The notes beneath the pieces were generated by a model, which did no database searches, had not been told where the DNA came from, and worked only from the letters and a program-made list of their open reading frames with translations. A DNA stretch of 64,000 bases from Acanthornis magna (lineage: Eukaryota; Chordata; Aves; Passeriformes; Acanthizidae): positions 1,364,001 through 1,428,000 of the forward strand of contig JAWUZG010000001.1 of assembly GCA_036785705.1 (NCBI GenBank), read 5' to 3'. Positions 47,601 to 59,600 of this stretch are shown here, in pieces. The translations under genes were made by a program, and so were the position numbers. Each line of letters begins with the position of its first letter. Positions within the stretch are counted from its first letter, which is position 1.

Positions 47601-50600
47601 AGCCTCCTGCCAACTTTCCCCATGTGCTTCAATTCTGTAGCACATTGGCATGTAAAATTACCAGCCTAATTCTTTACACTTTACTCCACTGAATTTGGAG
47701 AATATTTGGAATCAAAGTCTTCATGACTTTACCCTTTATTTATAATGTTTCTTCCACGTTGTAAGGAAGAGGTGGTGCCAGATTTTAACCCTAAATTGAA
47801 ATTTTAATTGACAGATCACAAAATATTTTGCAAACGCTCTGATCCTCTTTTTCTCTAACATTCCTTACTGAATCCTCTGAAAGTCTCAGCGTGGACACTA
47901 CATCCCTGCTTTCAAAATGTGGACAAATTGTTGACAGTCCTCTGAAGAGCAGTAAGGATTTTTTTAGACAACATAACCCATGGAGGAGAAAAAAATGTTA
48001 AAAATAAGATATTTTAATCTGCAAGAGAAAATGCTTTGGGAAAGATAATCAGCCTCCAAATGTGCCAACAATTGTTCTGAAAGGGAAACTCATCAACTGA
48101 CTCTCATGTCCAGCCAGGGTAGAATAAGATGGAATCAGATGGATTTGCAGCAGGAGAGATTTATATTATATATTAGGGAAAAGTCTGTAGTTCTGAGTGA
48201 AAAGTTTGGGAGATTGTATATCATGTGTCACTGAAGGGTTTTAAGAACTGACTAGACAAACATTAGCTGGGGATGATCCAGGTGTATTTGAATTTCCTTC
48301 AGGGTGCAATAGTAAATCTTGGCAGATTGCTTCCTTGGGGAAATCAGTGCTTCAAAAATGGGATACGGGCAAATTGTCACTGGTTTAAATCACACATCTT
48401 CAAAGAGATGTTACCCAGCCTGAAACAACAGCACCGCAGACAGAGCTAATTCTCCTGAGCTGATCCGAGCAGTTACTCTCTCCTGAACCACAAATGTTTC
48501 TCCCTTTCACTTTGCTCTGTGTTGGCAGGAGTTAAGCATGTTGAGCCACATGGATTTATTCTTCCTAATTGCAATTTTTCTGTGTTTCTTTGGTGAAAAT
48601 TTCAACATTGTACAGGAAGTGCAAAAAATCCCCCAAACCCCAAAAATTGAGAGAGGGAGATTTGGATAGCAGATGCTAATTTGAATTTCAGTGATCATGT
48701 GCTTATTCCTCAGAGGTGACTATTTGCCTGCAGTCACAAGCTAAAAAGAGGCTTTCATAAGCAGGAAGCATGAACCTATCTTGTCTTAAATATCTCCTCA
48801 GACCATCGAAGCCATGAAGGCCATATTGAGTGAGCTCCGTGCTGCTGACCAGTTCTCCCTGATCGACTTCAACCACAACGTGCGGTGCTGGAGAGACAAT
48901 CTGGTCTCAGCCACCCCTTCGCAGGTGGAAGATGCTAAGAAGTACATCCAGACAATCCATCCCAACGGGGGTATGAGGTTTTGATTGCAAGGTGCTCACA
49001 GAAGTTGCATATCACAGGAATGGGTACCTCAGACAGCCTTCAGACTGTCACAGTATTCCTAAAAAAAAAAAAAAAAAAAGGTCTGATTCTCAAGATAGAA
49101 AAAGCATGCCTCTGGGCTAAAGGAGAGTAAAAATTAATTTATTGTTTTAGGGGGTGGGATGGTATTTCCTTCTGCAGAAAAATGTACAGCAGATAGAGCA
49201 CAGAGCAGCAGCCTATAATCTATCCCACCTCCAGCCTCCAAAACAGCCTTGAGAGATCAAGTCCATCTCACAGACCTGGATGAAGAGGCAGATGACATAT
49301 TCCCTGAGCAGGGAATGACAATCAGCAGCCCTGGGCTGACAGCCAGCTGAGCACGAGCCCAGGTGGCCAGGAAAGCCAGCGGTGGCCTGGCTTGTGTCAG
49401 CACTGGTGGCCAGCGGGAGCAGGGCAGTGACCCTCCCGCTGGGCACTGCTGGGGCCACAGCTCCAGTGCCTTGGTCAGTTCTGGGCCCCTCGCAACAAGA
49501 AAGACGTGGAGGTGCTGGAGCGAGTCCAGAGAAGGGCAACAGAGCCAGGAAAGGGTCTGGAGCACAGGTCCTGTGCGGAACAGCTGAAGAAATTTAAGGA
49601 CAGGGTTTAGTGGTGGCCTTGGCAGTGCTGGGTTACTGGTTGGACTTGATGGTCTTAGAGGTCATTTCCAACCTTAGCGATTTTATGCTTCTGTGAGCTG
49701 CTAAATGCCATGCGGGCAAACTGTTTATCCTTTTTGTGCCTTCATTCCCTGCCTGATAAACAAGGACAGATGCCTTTTTCAGCTGCAGAGGTCTTTGGAA
49801 GTCACTTACGATGATTTTAATCTGCCGCTCTCTGAAGTGCAGTTCTGGTTTAGTTAATCAGTTATTTGTGCATCAATAGCATGGAGAGACTCTCCCCAAC
49901 ATCAGAGCCTTCTGGTGCTGCGGCACCTTCTTTTCCAGAATTTTTCACTAGAATGAGCACAAAGTTATAGACTTGTCCAAAATCATCAGCGTGCTGGAAT
50001 AGGAATCCGTGCTGGATATATGAGTGACTGACTTTGTTACCCCAAAAGAATTGACAGATAAGCTTAGAGATCTGCTCCCATCCAGCAAAGCCACTTTCAG
50101 TGCAGCATTTTATTATCTTGTCTCTGGAGCTGCTGATTTTTTTCTTTCTCAACAAGGAAAATACCTATTTTCTGACTGCTCAGACTTCATATTTCTTTCT
50201 CTCATACTGATTTCTTACTCTGCCCTTTCTGTGCCACAAATCACACCTTAGATAAGCTCAGCAAACATGCACTGCTTCTTGTCCAAGGAATGGCCTGATA
50301 GCCAGAAAAGGAAGTTTTTCCATGCTCTTATTCAATCACCTGCCTGCAGACCCAGTAATTCTCCCCACAGCAAACATTTCCCAACACCACAAATGGTCAC
50401 ACTGGAATTAGTGAGTGGGGATGGAGGGGCCTCATGAAGATGACAGCCTGGGATGAAAAGGGGAACCAGAATGCAGAAAGGTGTACCTAAATATCAAAGA
50501 AGAGGCATTTTGCTGCCTTGATCTCAGCTCTTGTCTGTGTTAACTCCACTGGGATCTTAGAACCAATCTGGATTCAACAAGATCAAAACTTGTTTTCTTC

Positions 50601-53600
50601 ATTGTGTCTTTGACAGGCACAAATATCAATGAAGCTCTTCTCCGAGCCACTTTCATCTTGAACGAAGCCAAGAGTTTGGGCATGTTGGACCCAAACTCAG
50701 TCTCCATGATTGTGTTGGTGTCTGATGGAGACCCAACAGTAGGTAAGGATCCTGCTTTGGGTGAGAAGAAAGGCCTCTGGGGTTAGCCTGAGAAAAGCAG
50801 CATGTAGGCATTTTGACAGTAAGTTAAAAAAATTCCATTCATCTCTTTTCCAATGCCTTGTACTACCCTTTTGCCAAGTGCTGGGAGTGCCACAGGGCTT
50901 TGCACAGAAGCTTTCAAAAGACGAGCAGGTTGTTCTGCAGGTTATGAATTTCTTGCAATTTACAGAGGTGCACAAGCCCTGTAGGACAGGTAATCAAAAC
51001 AGCCTTAGAAAGAGTGGGCTTTTGAGCAACCTGGTCTAGTGGAAAGTGTCCCTGCCCATGGCAGAGGGATTGGAACTGGATGATCTTTGAAGTTCCTTCC
51101 AAGCCAAACAATTCTATGATTCTATGATGCTACAAAAATTTCCTCTTCCTAGGACCTTAGCCCACATAGATCTATGCAGTCACAAACATAACATCAAAAT
51201 GAGGAAAAAAGAGTGGAAAGCAAATTAATTTGGATTGGATTTGGTACAGGTCAAAGCAATTGCTGACTTGTGGATGTCAGCTCCAAAAGTCTGCCATTAA
51301 AAAAAAGCCTGGAAAAAAAAAATAGTCCCAATGGTGACAGAGAACATCTTAAGTATGAGAAACAAGGTAAAACCTTCATGGAGATGTCTTAATCTGCAGA
51401 GAGCTTTATCAGTAATTCTGAGAGAAGTCTAGATATGTTAGAATGACAAACTCCCCAGGAAGTCACTAAGAGCCCTGGATATATAAAGAAAATGCATTAG
51501 ATGCCAAAAAAGTGTCCAAAACAATTGTCTTCAGTGAAAAGAGTTTGTTAATCTCCATCCAGGAGAAGCCCAAACTTTGCTGTAGGCAATGGAAATTTGG
51601 CATTGAGCTTGCTGTCTAAGATTTCCCTAATATCCAGAGAAAACCAGAGGCACAGGGAGAGCAGGAATGTGCTCGCCTTGATGGAGACTTTTCTATTGCT
51701 CAGGTGAATGTCACCCTTTCTGTGTCTCCAAGGTGAGCTGAAGCTGACGACAATCCAGAAGAACGTGAAGCAGAGCATAAAGGATGAATTCTCTCTCTTC
51801 TGCCTTGGGATTGGGTTTGATGTAGATTACGATTTCCTGCAGAGAATCGCAACCGACAACCGCGGCATGGCCCAGAGGATTTTTGGAAACCAGGAGACTT
51901 CTCTCCAAATGAAGGTGAGTTTCTGCCTCATTGCCTCTGAAACTCTCCTGTTCTGTAACTCCACTAGTAAGAGGGTCTCAAAACACATCATTTCTTCTGG
52001 AGAATCCTGCAAGATATCAATCATATTTCAGCTTAAGTGGTCCTAGTTACAGTTTTAATAGTTTTAATCTATAACACCCTTTACTTACCTGTGTAGGATT
52101 AATATTCTATAAAACAGCCTTAACTATAAAAAAATACTTTCTGAATAAAAAATTAAGGCCCGGATGTTAGTTTAGGCCATTTCATCACTAACAAAACACC
52201 CAGATATAAATGCTAAATTATAATCTGGATTTAGCCAATGTAAGAAAATGTTCAACTCTAGCTCTGGCTCCAAACCTGTGAGCAGCAATTGCTGCTGATC
52301 AAACTCTGACATCCTTTTACTGTTACTATTCCCTGATTTCACCATCTACACAAAAACAAGGTGGGGAGTAGCTGTGGGTCTTACACAGTTGTCAAGAGCT
52401 GACCAACCCCAGAAGGGATTCAGGCAGGCCAACACAGATCTCTGCTCGCGACTTTCAGGTCTAGGAAGAGCCCAGCCCATGGACTTCTGACCATTCTTTG
52501 ACTTGCACAAGACTTGGACCAGATATTCTTGCTGTCCCCCCTTACAAATGTACCAAAGTCTAAGTACGAAGAAATCTGCATTCTCTAAGATGAGGAAAGT
52601 CCCCCTTGCTCATTAGGGCTCCAGGTTTTGTCACCTGCTGTCCTTTCAGTAAGAGTGGCACCTGCGAGAGGGTCGCTTTCAGTACAACAAACTCACTTCT
52701 CTGTCTCCTTCCCTCTCAGAATTTCTACAACCAGGTCTCCACCCCACTGCTGAAGAAGATCCAGTTCAACTACCCCCAGGAGTCGGTGTCAGACGTCACC
52801 CAGAGCAGCTTCCACAACTACTTTGGTGGCTCGGAGATAGTCGTGGCTGGGAAGGTGGACACGGAAAACCTGCAGCACTTGGAAAGCGTTGTCACAGCGA
52901 CTGCAGTGAGTGAAGGTGTCCCTGAGATACCTGCTCCGGGGATTTGGGCTGCTCCATTCCCTCCTGTGTACAGTCTCCCTGCTGAAGGTCATAGCCAGAA
53001 GAGTGTTTTGTCCGCTTGGGTTCTGGGTGGGAATGTGGGGAAACTCGTGGGGAGATTCTTCCCCAGGAATAGTCACTGCCTGCACCCTGCAGCCTGCCAG
53101 ATGAACTTCCTTCTAATAAATATACCAAAAAGGTTCAGTGGAGACAAAACTGTGGATTCTCCTTCATGCTTTTTGGAGATGCAGGAGTGATCCCCTAAGG
53201 TAACTCCTTTCACGACTGAACTTCCCACCGTCAGGGCGCTCAAGCTGGTGGATCTACAGCATGTCAAGTCTTGGCTCTGCCCTTTTGTGTGTGAGGAGAC
53301 TTTCCCCATGTTTTCAGGGCTGCTTTTCCAGGTGGAGTGGGATGGCATGGAAATATTACATCCAGATCCTTCTTTCTGAGGAAGAACTGAATTATCTGCC
53401 CTCTTACAGGGCTTAGGGGTTACCCTTTGTTCATAGCTGGGAAAAAACCAAACATCTTCAATATTCTTTCCTGCCAAAACACAGTACAGTCCAAGGCTCT
53501 GCAGGAAAAAGTAGAATTTAGTTTGTGTTCTTCAGTGGAATTGGATGTGAAAAATCCTGAGGGAAGGATTACAGAGCTCAGTTAAGAACCTCTTCTTTTG

Positions 53601-56600
53601 GCACATGGTAGCACCTCTTGGGCTACTGTTAACTGCTCCTTAAATGACTTTAATCCACTCTCACAGAAGTGTCTTTAACAGAAGACACTCCTGCTACGTT
53701 TTCTCCCCCCATGGCAGTCAGGTCAATGGTGCTGGGACTTTCTGATCCAGAAACGACCAAGGGCAGAGCCAGAGTGGGTCCTTAATCCCAACCAAGGGGG
53801 GAATTCAAGGCACCCCCTTCTCCTGGCTCCCCTCCCTGATCTCTCTCTCTCTCTCTGACTGCACAGGCAAATGCAGAGCTCGTCATGGAAACCCTGAAAG
53901 ATGTGGAAGAGCTGGATGGATTCATGAAGAAGGACAAATACGCGGATCCTGAATTCACCAGGAAGCTGTGGGCCTATCTGACTGTCAACCAGATGATGGC
54001 AGAGAGGTGAGGAGAAATGTGCTCAGACAGGCCTGGCTGTGGGGCTGAGGGAGAGAAATGGAGCAGATTTGCCTTAGGGAGCTGAGTGAGAGCCATGGAG
54101 CAGTTCAGGATCAATCCCCTCAGCCTTTCCTTCTTGCAAGACCACTTGGCTCTGTGACCACTCCGTGGTGGAATTACCATGGCAGCTATCCTGCAGAGCT
54201 TCTGACTGTGCTTTCTGCTTCTGTTTCCACCCAGAAACGCAGCCCCCACCGCAGCTTTGAAGAGGAACATCACCAAATCCATCCTGCAGATGTCTCTGGA
54301 CCATCACATCGTCACCCCCTTCACAGCCATGCTGATAGAGAATGCTGAAAAGGATGAGATAATGCTGGCAGACCAGCCCAAAGACCCCAGGAAGGGCTGC
54401 TGCCCAGGCCAGTGTCTCACTCTGCCCATTAATGTGTCTCTCATCTGGTGTGAAAACAGCATCTGGCCTGAATTAGGGACGCAAGGAAGAAGATGCTGAC
54501 AGATCTGAGCTGTGCAATCTTCTGTTCTGATGTTGTCCCCCAGCTCCTGTTTCCCATTACTCCTCTTCAGAGCAGGGTCAGCAGATGTGAATATCAGCCC
54601 AGCATATTAAACTGATTTTCATGGATTAAGATCACGTTGCTTTATGAACCAAGTGGGAGAGACAGGACCAGTTACTCTCCCCTACCTCTACCATGGCAAA
54701 GAGAGAGCTCTAGTGCAAAGGAACGTGATCACAGTTGTTATATTAAATGCTTTATTTAATATAACAACCTTTATTCAAGTGGGTCATCCCAGAGCATGCA
54801 GAAGGAGTCCCACCTTCCCTCAGGCACCTCAAACTCAGGATCCAAGTCAGCAAACTTTTACCATATGCTGGATTTTTAAAATTCAGCTTTTTACTTGGCA
54901 AAACACTTCAGTCCTTACACTGGGGGCTTTGCTGAAGTGAGGGCTGCTCTCATAGGTAAAAAGAGATACAAAGAGATAAAAAGCGAGGCTCCATTTTTTC
55001 ACCAATAACTCATGGTCAGCTATCTACCCTGGTAAGCCACATTCCACTGGTGAAGACATGGAGCAAATCCATCCTGACTTCATTACACAAATCTGTTGCA
55101 AATGGTTTTGTGCCTGCTTTACGTTGGTATAACATCATCAAGCTTTGATCTACTGCAGCACTCTAAAAATTACACTATTAAATATGACATCACTCACAGA
55201 GCCCTAATTGTGACTGTCATCTAACAGGTACTCTGGGATTAACTCCAAATGCACCCAATAACAACAAAGGGATCCCAGCCTGGGCCAACGTCACAGCTGT
55301 GCCAGTCAGCTTCATGCCTGAGCAAAGGGGTTCAGCTGTGTCCTCCCTGAGCATCAACAGAGGTAAGACCTACAGCATTTCTCTGCGAAGTAACACCAGA
55401 CACATCAACACTCATCACCCAATGAATTATCACCATCCCTAGAAGTGTTCCAGGCCAGGCTGGACGGAGCAACCTGGCCTGGTGGAAGGTGACCCTGCCC
55501 CTGGCAGGGGGGTTGGAACAAGATGGTATTTAAGGTCCCTTCCAACCCAAGCCTTTTCTTTATAAATGATGGAGTAATTTTGGTTTTGAATAGATGAACC
55601 TGTGAAAGTATGCTGTAAGCTACAAGGATGAAACTGTTTTCGATTGTAAATAGGATCTGAAGTATCTAAGGGACCCCACGAGCTGCTGTGTGCTTCCCTG
55701 AGGCTGGGGCTGTTAGCTGTGTTTAACTTCAGCGTCTCCGCAGTAGCAAACTTAGCCTCCATTGTAAATGACAGATGAAAGCTATTGTAGAGTTACCGCT
55801 GTTGTAAACGGCAGATGAATGTTCTGTGGTCGATAAAGATCTCTGAGTGCACTGGTGACTGATGGATCCTGTTAATTCTTGGGCCTTTGCCACAGCTTAG
55901 TGCCTATTTGAGCAAGCCAGCTGTGAGAACCGCTGCCTATAAACACGGTGTAACTACAATAACTCTGCGTGCAATGTTTGTATTTATGTGGTGATCGCAC
56001 AAAGAACTCTCAAACTCCTTCTCAGCACAGGGAAATGCCACCACAAAGCAGGAGGAGCTGGGCAGAGTTTTGCACTGCAAGACAAGCCTGGAAGCAGCCA
56101 CCTTTAGTGATGGGTGCAGGTGTTTGTCACATTTGAGGCAAACTTTAAAGAACATATGAGTTTCAGAGGGGCCCAATCCCATCAGGGTGTTAAACATACT
56201 GTGAGAACAAGCCCTGGATTGTATTTCTCAGTGGGATTAGTAGGCAGGATGTGTCTTTAGCTGGCACGGGTATGGTTCACTGCGTTTGGCAGCCCTCCTC
56301 AAGCCAGGAGTGTCACATCCTTCCCTTAAACTAAAGAATTGTATGAGAAGGAAGTGTCTGAGCAGCTTTTGTGAGGAGCATCTTAGAACTTTCTTAGCTA
56401 CTTTAGGGTGGAAAGGGCCCTCATTCTATTATGAGAAGTCCCCAAAAGTGCTTCGAAATCCTTTTGAAAAGCCTTTGTGTTCCTCCCCCTTAGGACAGGT
56501 GCTGACCTGCTTCTCACACTTATTTGTTTTCTGTGTTTCAGTGGACAATGACCCACATTTCATCATACACCTGCCCAAGAGCAAAAGGAACATCTGCTTC

Positions 56601-59600
56601 AATATCAACTCAGAGCCCGGGAAGATCCTCAACTTGGTTTCTGATCCTGGCACTGGTAAGGAAGTAAAACATGGTTTATTTTGCAGCACAAATGTCTTCT
56701 CTTGGATCTGAGAGGTGTTCAGAGGGAGCAGGGGAATTGCCTGCAGGGGGAACTGGAAGTGGTTATTTCCCTCCACATCTGGAGTATCGTGTCCAGTTTG
56801 GGCTTTGCCAGTACAAGAGAGATCTTCACAAACTGGATCGAATTCAGTGGTGGCCACCAAGATGATTAAGGGGCTGGAGCAGAGGACACAGAGGGAGAGG
56901 CTGAGACAGCTGGGTTGGGTCAAGCTCAAGAAAAGAAGTGGTGGATCCATGGTGGATCTTGTTGCTGTTCTCAACCACCTCATCGGAATGTGAAGATGGA
57001 GCCTCACACATCTCCAAGGCACACAGCTAAGGGAAAAGAAGCTAAAGAAATAAGGTGCGACAGGTGACACTCAGAGTAGGAGTGAGCCACAGGGAAAAAC
57101 CCTTTCACTGTGAGGATGGCCAAACACTGGGAAAGGAGCCAAGATTGTGGAATAATAGAACAGTTGAGACTGGCAAAGAGCATAAAGATTATCAAGTCCA
57201 ACTTTTAACCCAGCACTGCCCATTCCACCACGAAACCATGTCCCCAAGTGCCACATCCACGCATTTTTTGAACATTTTCAGAGATGGTGACTCCACTGTT
57301 TCCCTGGGCAGCCTGTTCCAATGACCACTCTTTCATTGAAGAAATTTTCCCTAATAGCCAATCTAAACCTCCCCTGGCACAACTTGAGGCCACTTCCTCT
57401 TGTTCTGTGTAAAAAGTGATGAGCATTTGGAGGCAGGTGAAGCTGGGCTGGATTTTGGTACCAGTCCTCCACTGCCCATTCACTTCATGCTTTTCACAGA
57501 CAGGGAGAGACTGAAGGGTTTTTGCACCTACTCCCAGCAAGACCTAACAGCAATTCCCACCAGATTATTATGGTAAGAGGTTGCACAGCAGCATCAGGAG
57601 ACAATTTAATAAATTATTCTCTTATCTTGGCTGGAACAATGAGAAAAAACAGGGGTCAGAGGGGTTCCTGTCTCTGTTGATCCCATGGTGCTCCCTGTTG
57701 AGATCAGAACTCCAAGTCTCTAGGAAGTGTTCCAAGATTGAGGCAACGTTTCCTTCTCTGCTCTTCACAGGAGTTGTGGTCAATGGGCAGCTTGTCGGGG
57801 CCAAGAAAGTGGAGAATAAGAAACTCAACACATACTTCGGCAAAATTGGGTTTTATTTCAAAAAGAAAGGCCTGAAAGTGGAAATCACCACAGAAACGAT
57901 AACGCTGAAAGATGGCTCGTACGCCATCACCCTGACCTGGGCTGACACAGGGCACATCATTCGGAAACAGTGAGTTATCAGCATGTTTTACCTGCTCCCA
58001 CCTGATGCTGTTTGAGGTACTCTCAGGGTTCCTGCCATGACATCACTCATAACATCCAGGAGACCTTCCCCTGCAGATTAACACCTATCAGCCATGCTGG
58101 ACACCCTGCAGCATGGTTTAGGCAACAGGACCACATCCAAAATCTCCATTCACTGTAGAAAGAGCTTGATTTTGTAGGGGAAATTTGGGTGCCTCAACAT
58201 GGAGGTGAAGTGCCTGTTTATTAGGCACTGTCCTGTCAGACCTCTGGGTATCACTCCCAAGGCTCAGGGTTTTTAATGGATCCTCTGTCATATCTGTCAT
58301 CCCTGTGGCATTGTTCTGGATGCCCCAGAGCATCTCAAAGGGCTGAGAGTTTTTGTGTGGGCAGGTGAATTGACCCTGCCCTTTGGTTTCTACCTGCCAG
58401 GCTCCTCATATCTGTGAAGAGAGAAAGTAACGTTACCATCACCGTGGGGGAGGAGATGTCCTTCATGGTTTTGCTGCACCGTGTGTGGAAGAAACACCCA
58501 GTGAATGTTGACTTCCTGGGAATCTACATTCCCCCTGAAAACCAGTTCTCTCCTGCAGCCCATGGGCTGATAGGTAAGGGCTGGGAGCTGGGCAGTGGGA
58601 ATGGTGGGGCACGAGGAAGAGGTTTTGCTAGAACTTTGAGTGAATTTTAAAGAATCCTAGACTTATAAACTATCCTGCGTTGGAAGTGACCCACGAGTCC
58701 AGCTCCTTAGTGTCCAGCACAGGACACTCCCAAGAATCCCACCATGTGCATGAGAGCATTTTCCAGATGCTCCTTAACTCTGGTTTGGTGCTGTGACTGC
58801 TTCCCTGGGGAGTTCCAGTGTCTAACCACCCCTTGGGTGAAGAACCTTTCCCTAATATTCAGCCTAAACCTCTCCTGGCACATCTGCATGCTGTTAATTT
58901 GTTGGTATCTGTGTCCTGAAGGAAAAAAAAAAGAAAAGTGTTCAAAAAGAGAAGGGGGAATGTCCTGTAATGCTCTGGAAGCCCCAAGGACATTGTGGAA
59001 CATCAGGGACCAGGAGATTATTCCCTGTTCCAGCTGGGAAGGGTTTTTTCAAAACAGACCTGACTAGACTTGGTGACACTGAGACAGGGCTTTCCTTGAT
59101 CTTTTCCTAAACTGCTGCAGCTTGAACATAAAAAGACTGAAACAAATCCCTCAAACCTTTTTGAGAAGATTTCTGTGCAAACATTTGTAATGCAGCTCTT
59201 CCCTGAATGACAGCCCTTTTGGCAATGGTTTAAAACAAAAGCAAGGGCTCAGTTCATAGGGAAAATAAATTCCCAGAGCCCTGAACCCACTCAGGGCTCC
59301 TTTTGAGGAGCAGAGGTTGTTTTTCCAATTACTGAGAGACAGAGGGCCCTGTGATCCATGCAAGATTGGTTTGCCTTCTGGAGCTAGTTTGATTTTTCAG
59401 AAATGCCTGGCAGCAGCTGAAAAGGAGATTCAAAGGTCAGGCCACACAAAGAGCTTTAAACCTCTCCCTGATCAGGTCAGTTTGCATCTGAACCAGAAGT
59501 GTCCATCCACCACCAAACACCTGGGCAAGCTCCAGAGAGACCACAAGCCATCATGGAAGTGAAGGGCAACAAGTTCACTGTTACCAGGTAGGAATCATGT

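Larger units (their letters stand above)
48971..50616 (+). other. ITIH2: ITIH2 intron 10
   Basis: 1.6 kb, holding an A tract and one internally deleted CR1 copy. Confidence 0.8.
56656..57770 (+). other. ITIH2: ITIH2 intron 17
   Basis: 1.1 kb, about half of it CR1 in two opposite-facing fragments. Confidence 0.8.

Noticed and set aside
48140..48300. Possible CR1 tail (TTATATTATATATTAGGGAA and later bases)
   Set aside because: Only loosely like the CR1 TTGGATATTAGGAA section; no tail or other diagnostic segment.
56429..57070. 213-codon minus-strand open frame, the longest single frame in the window
   Set aside because: It lies antisense to ITIH2 exon 17 and to a CR1 fragment; no family resemblance.
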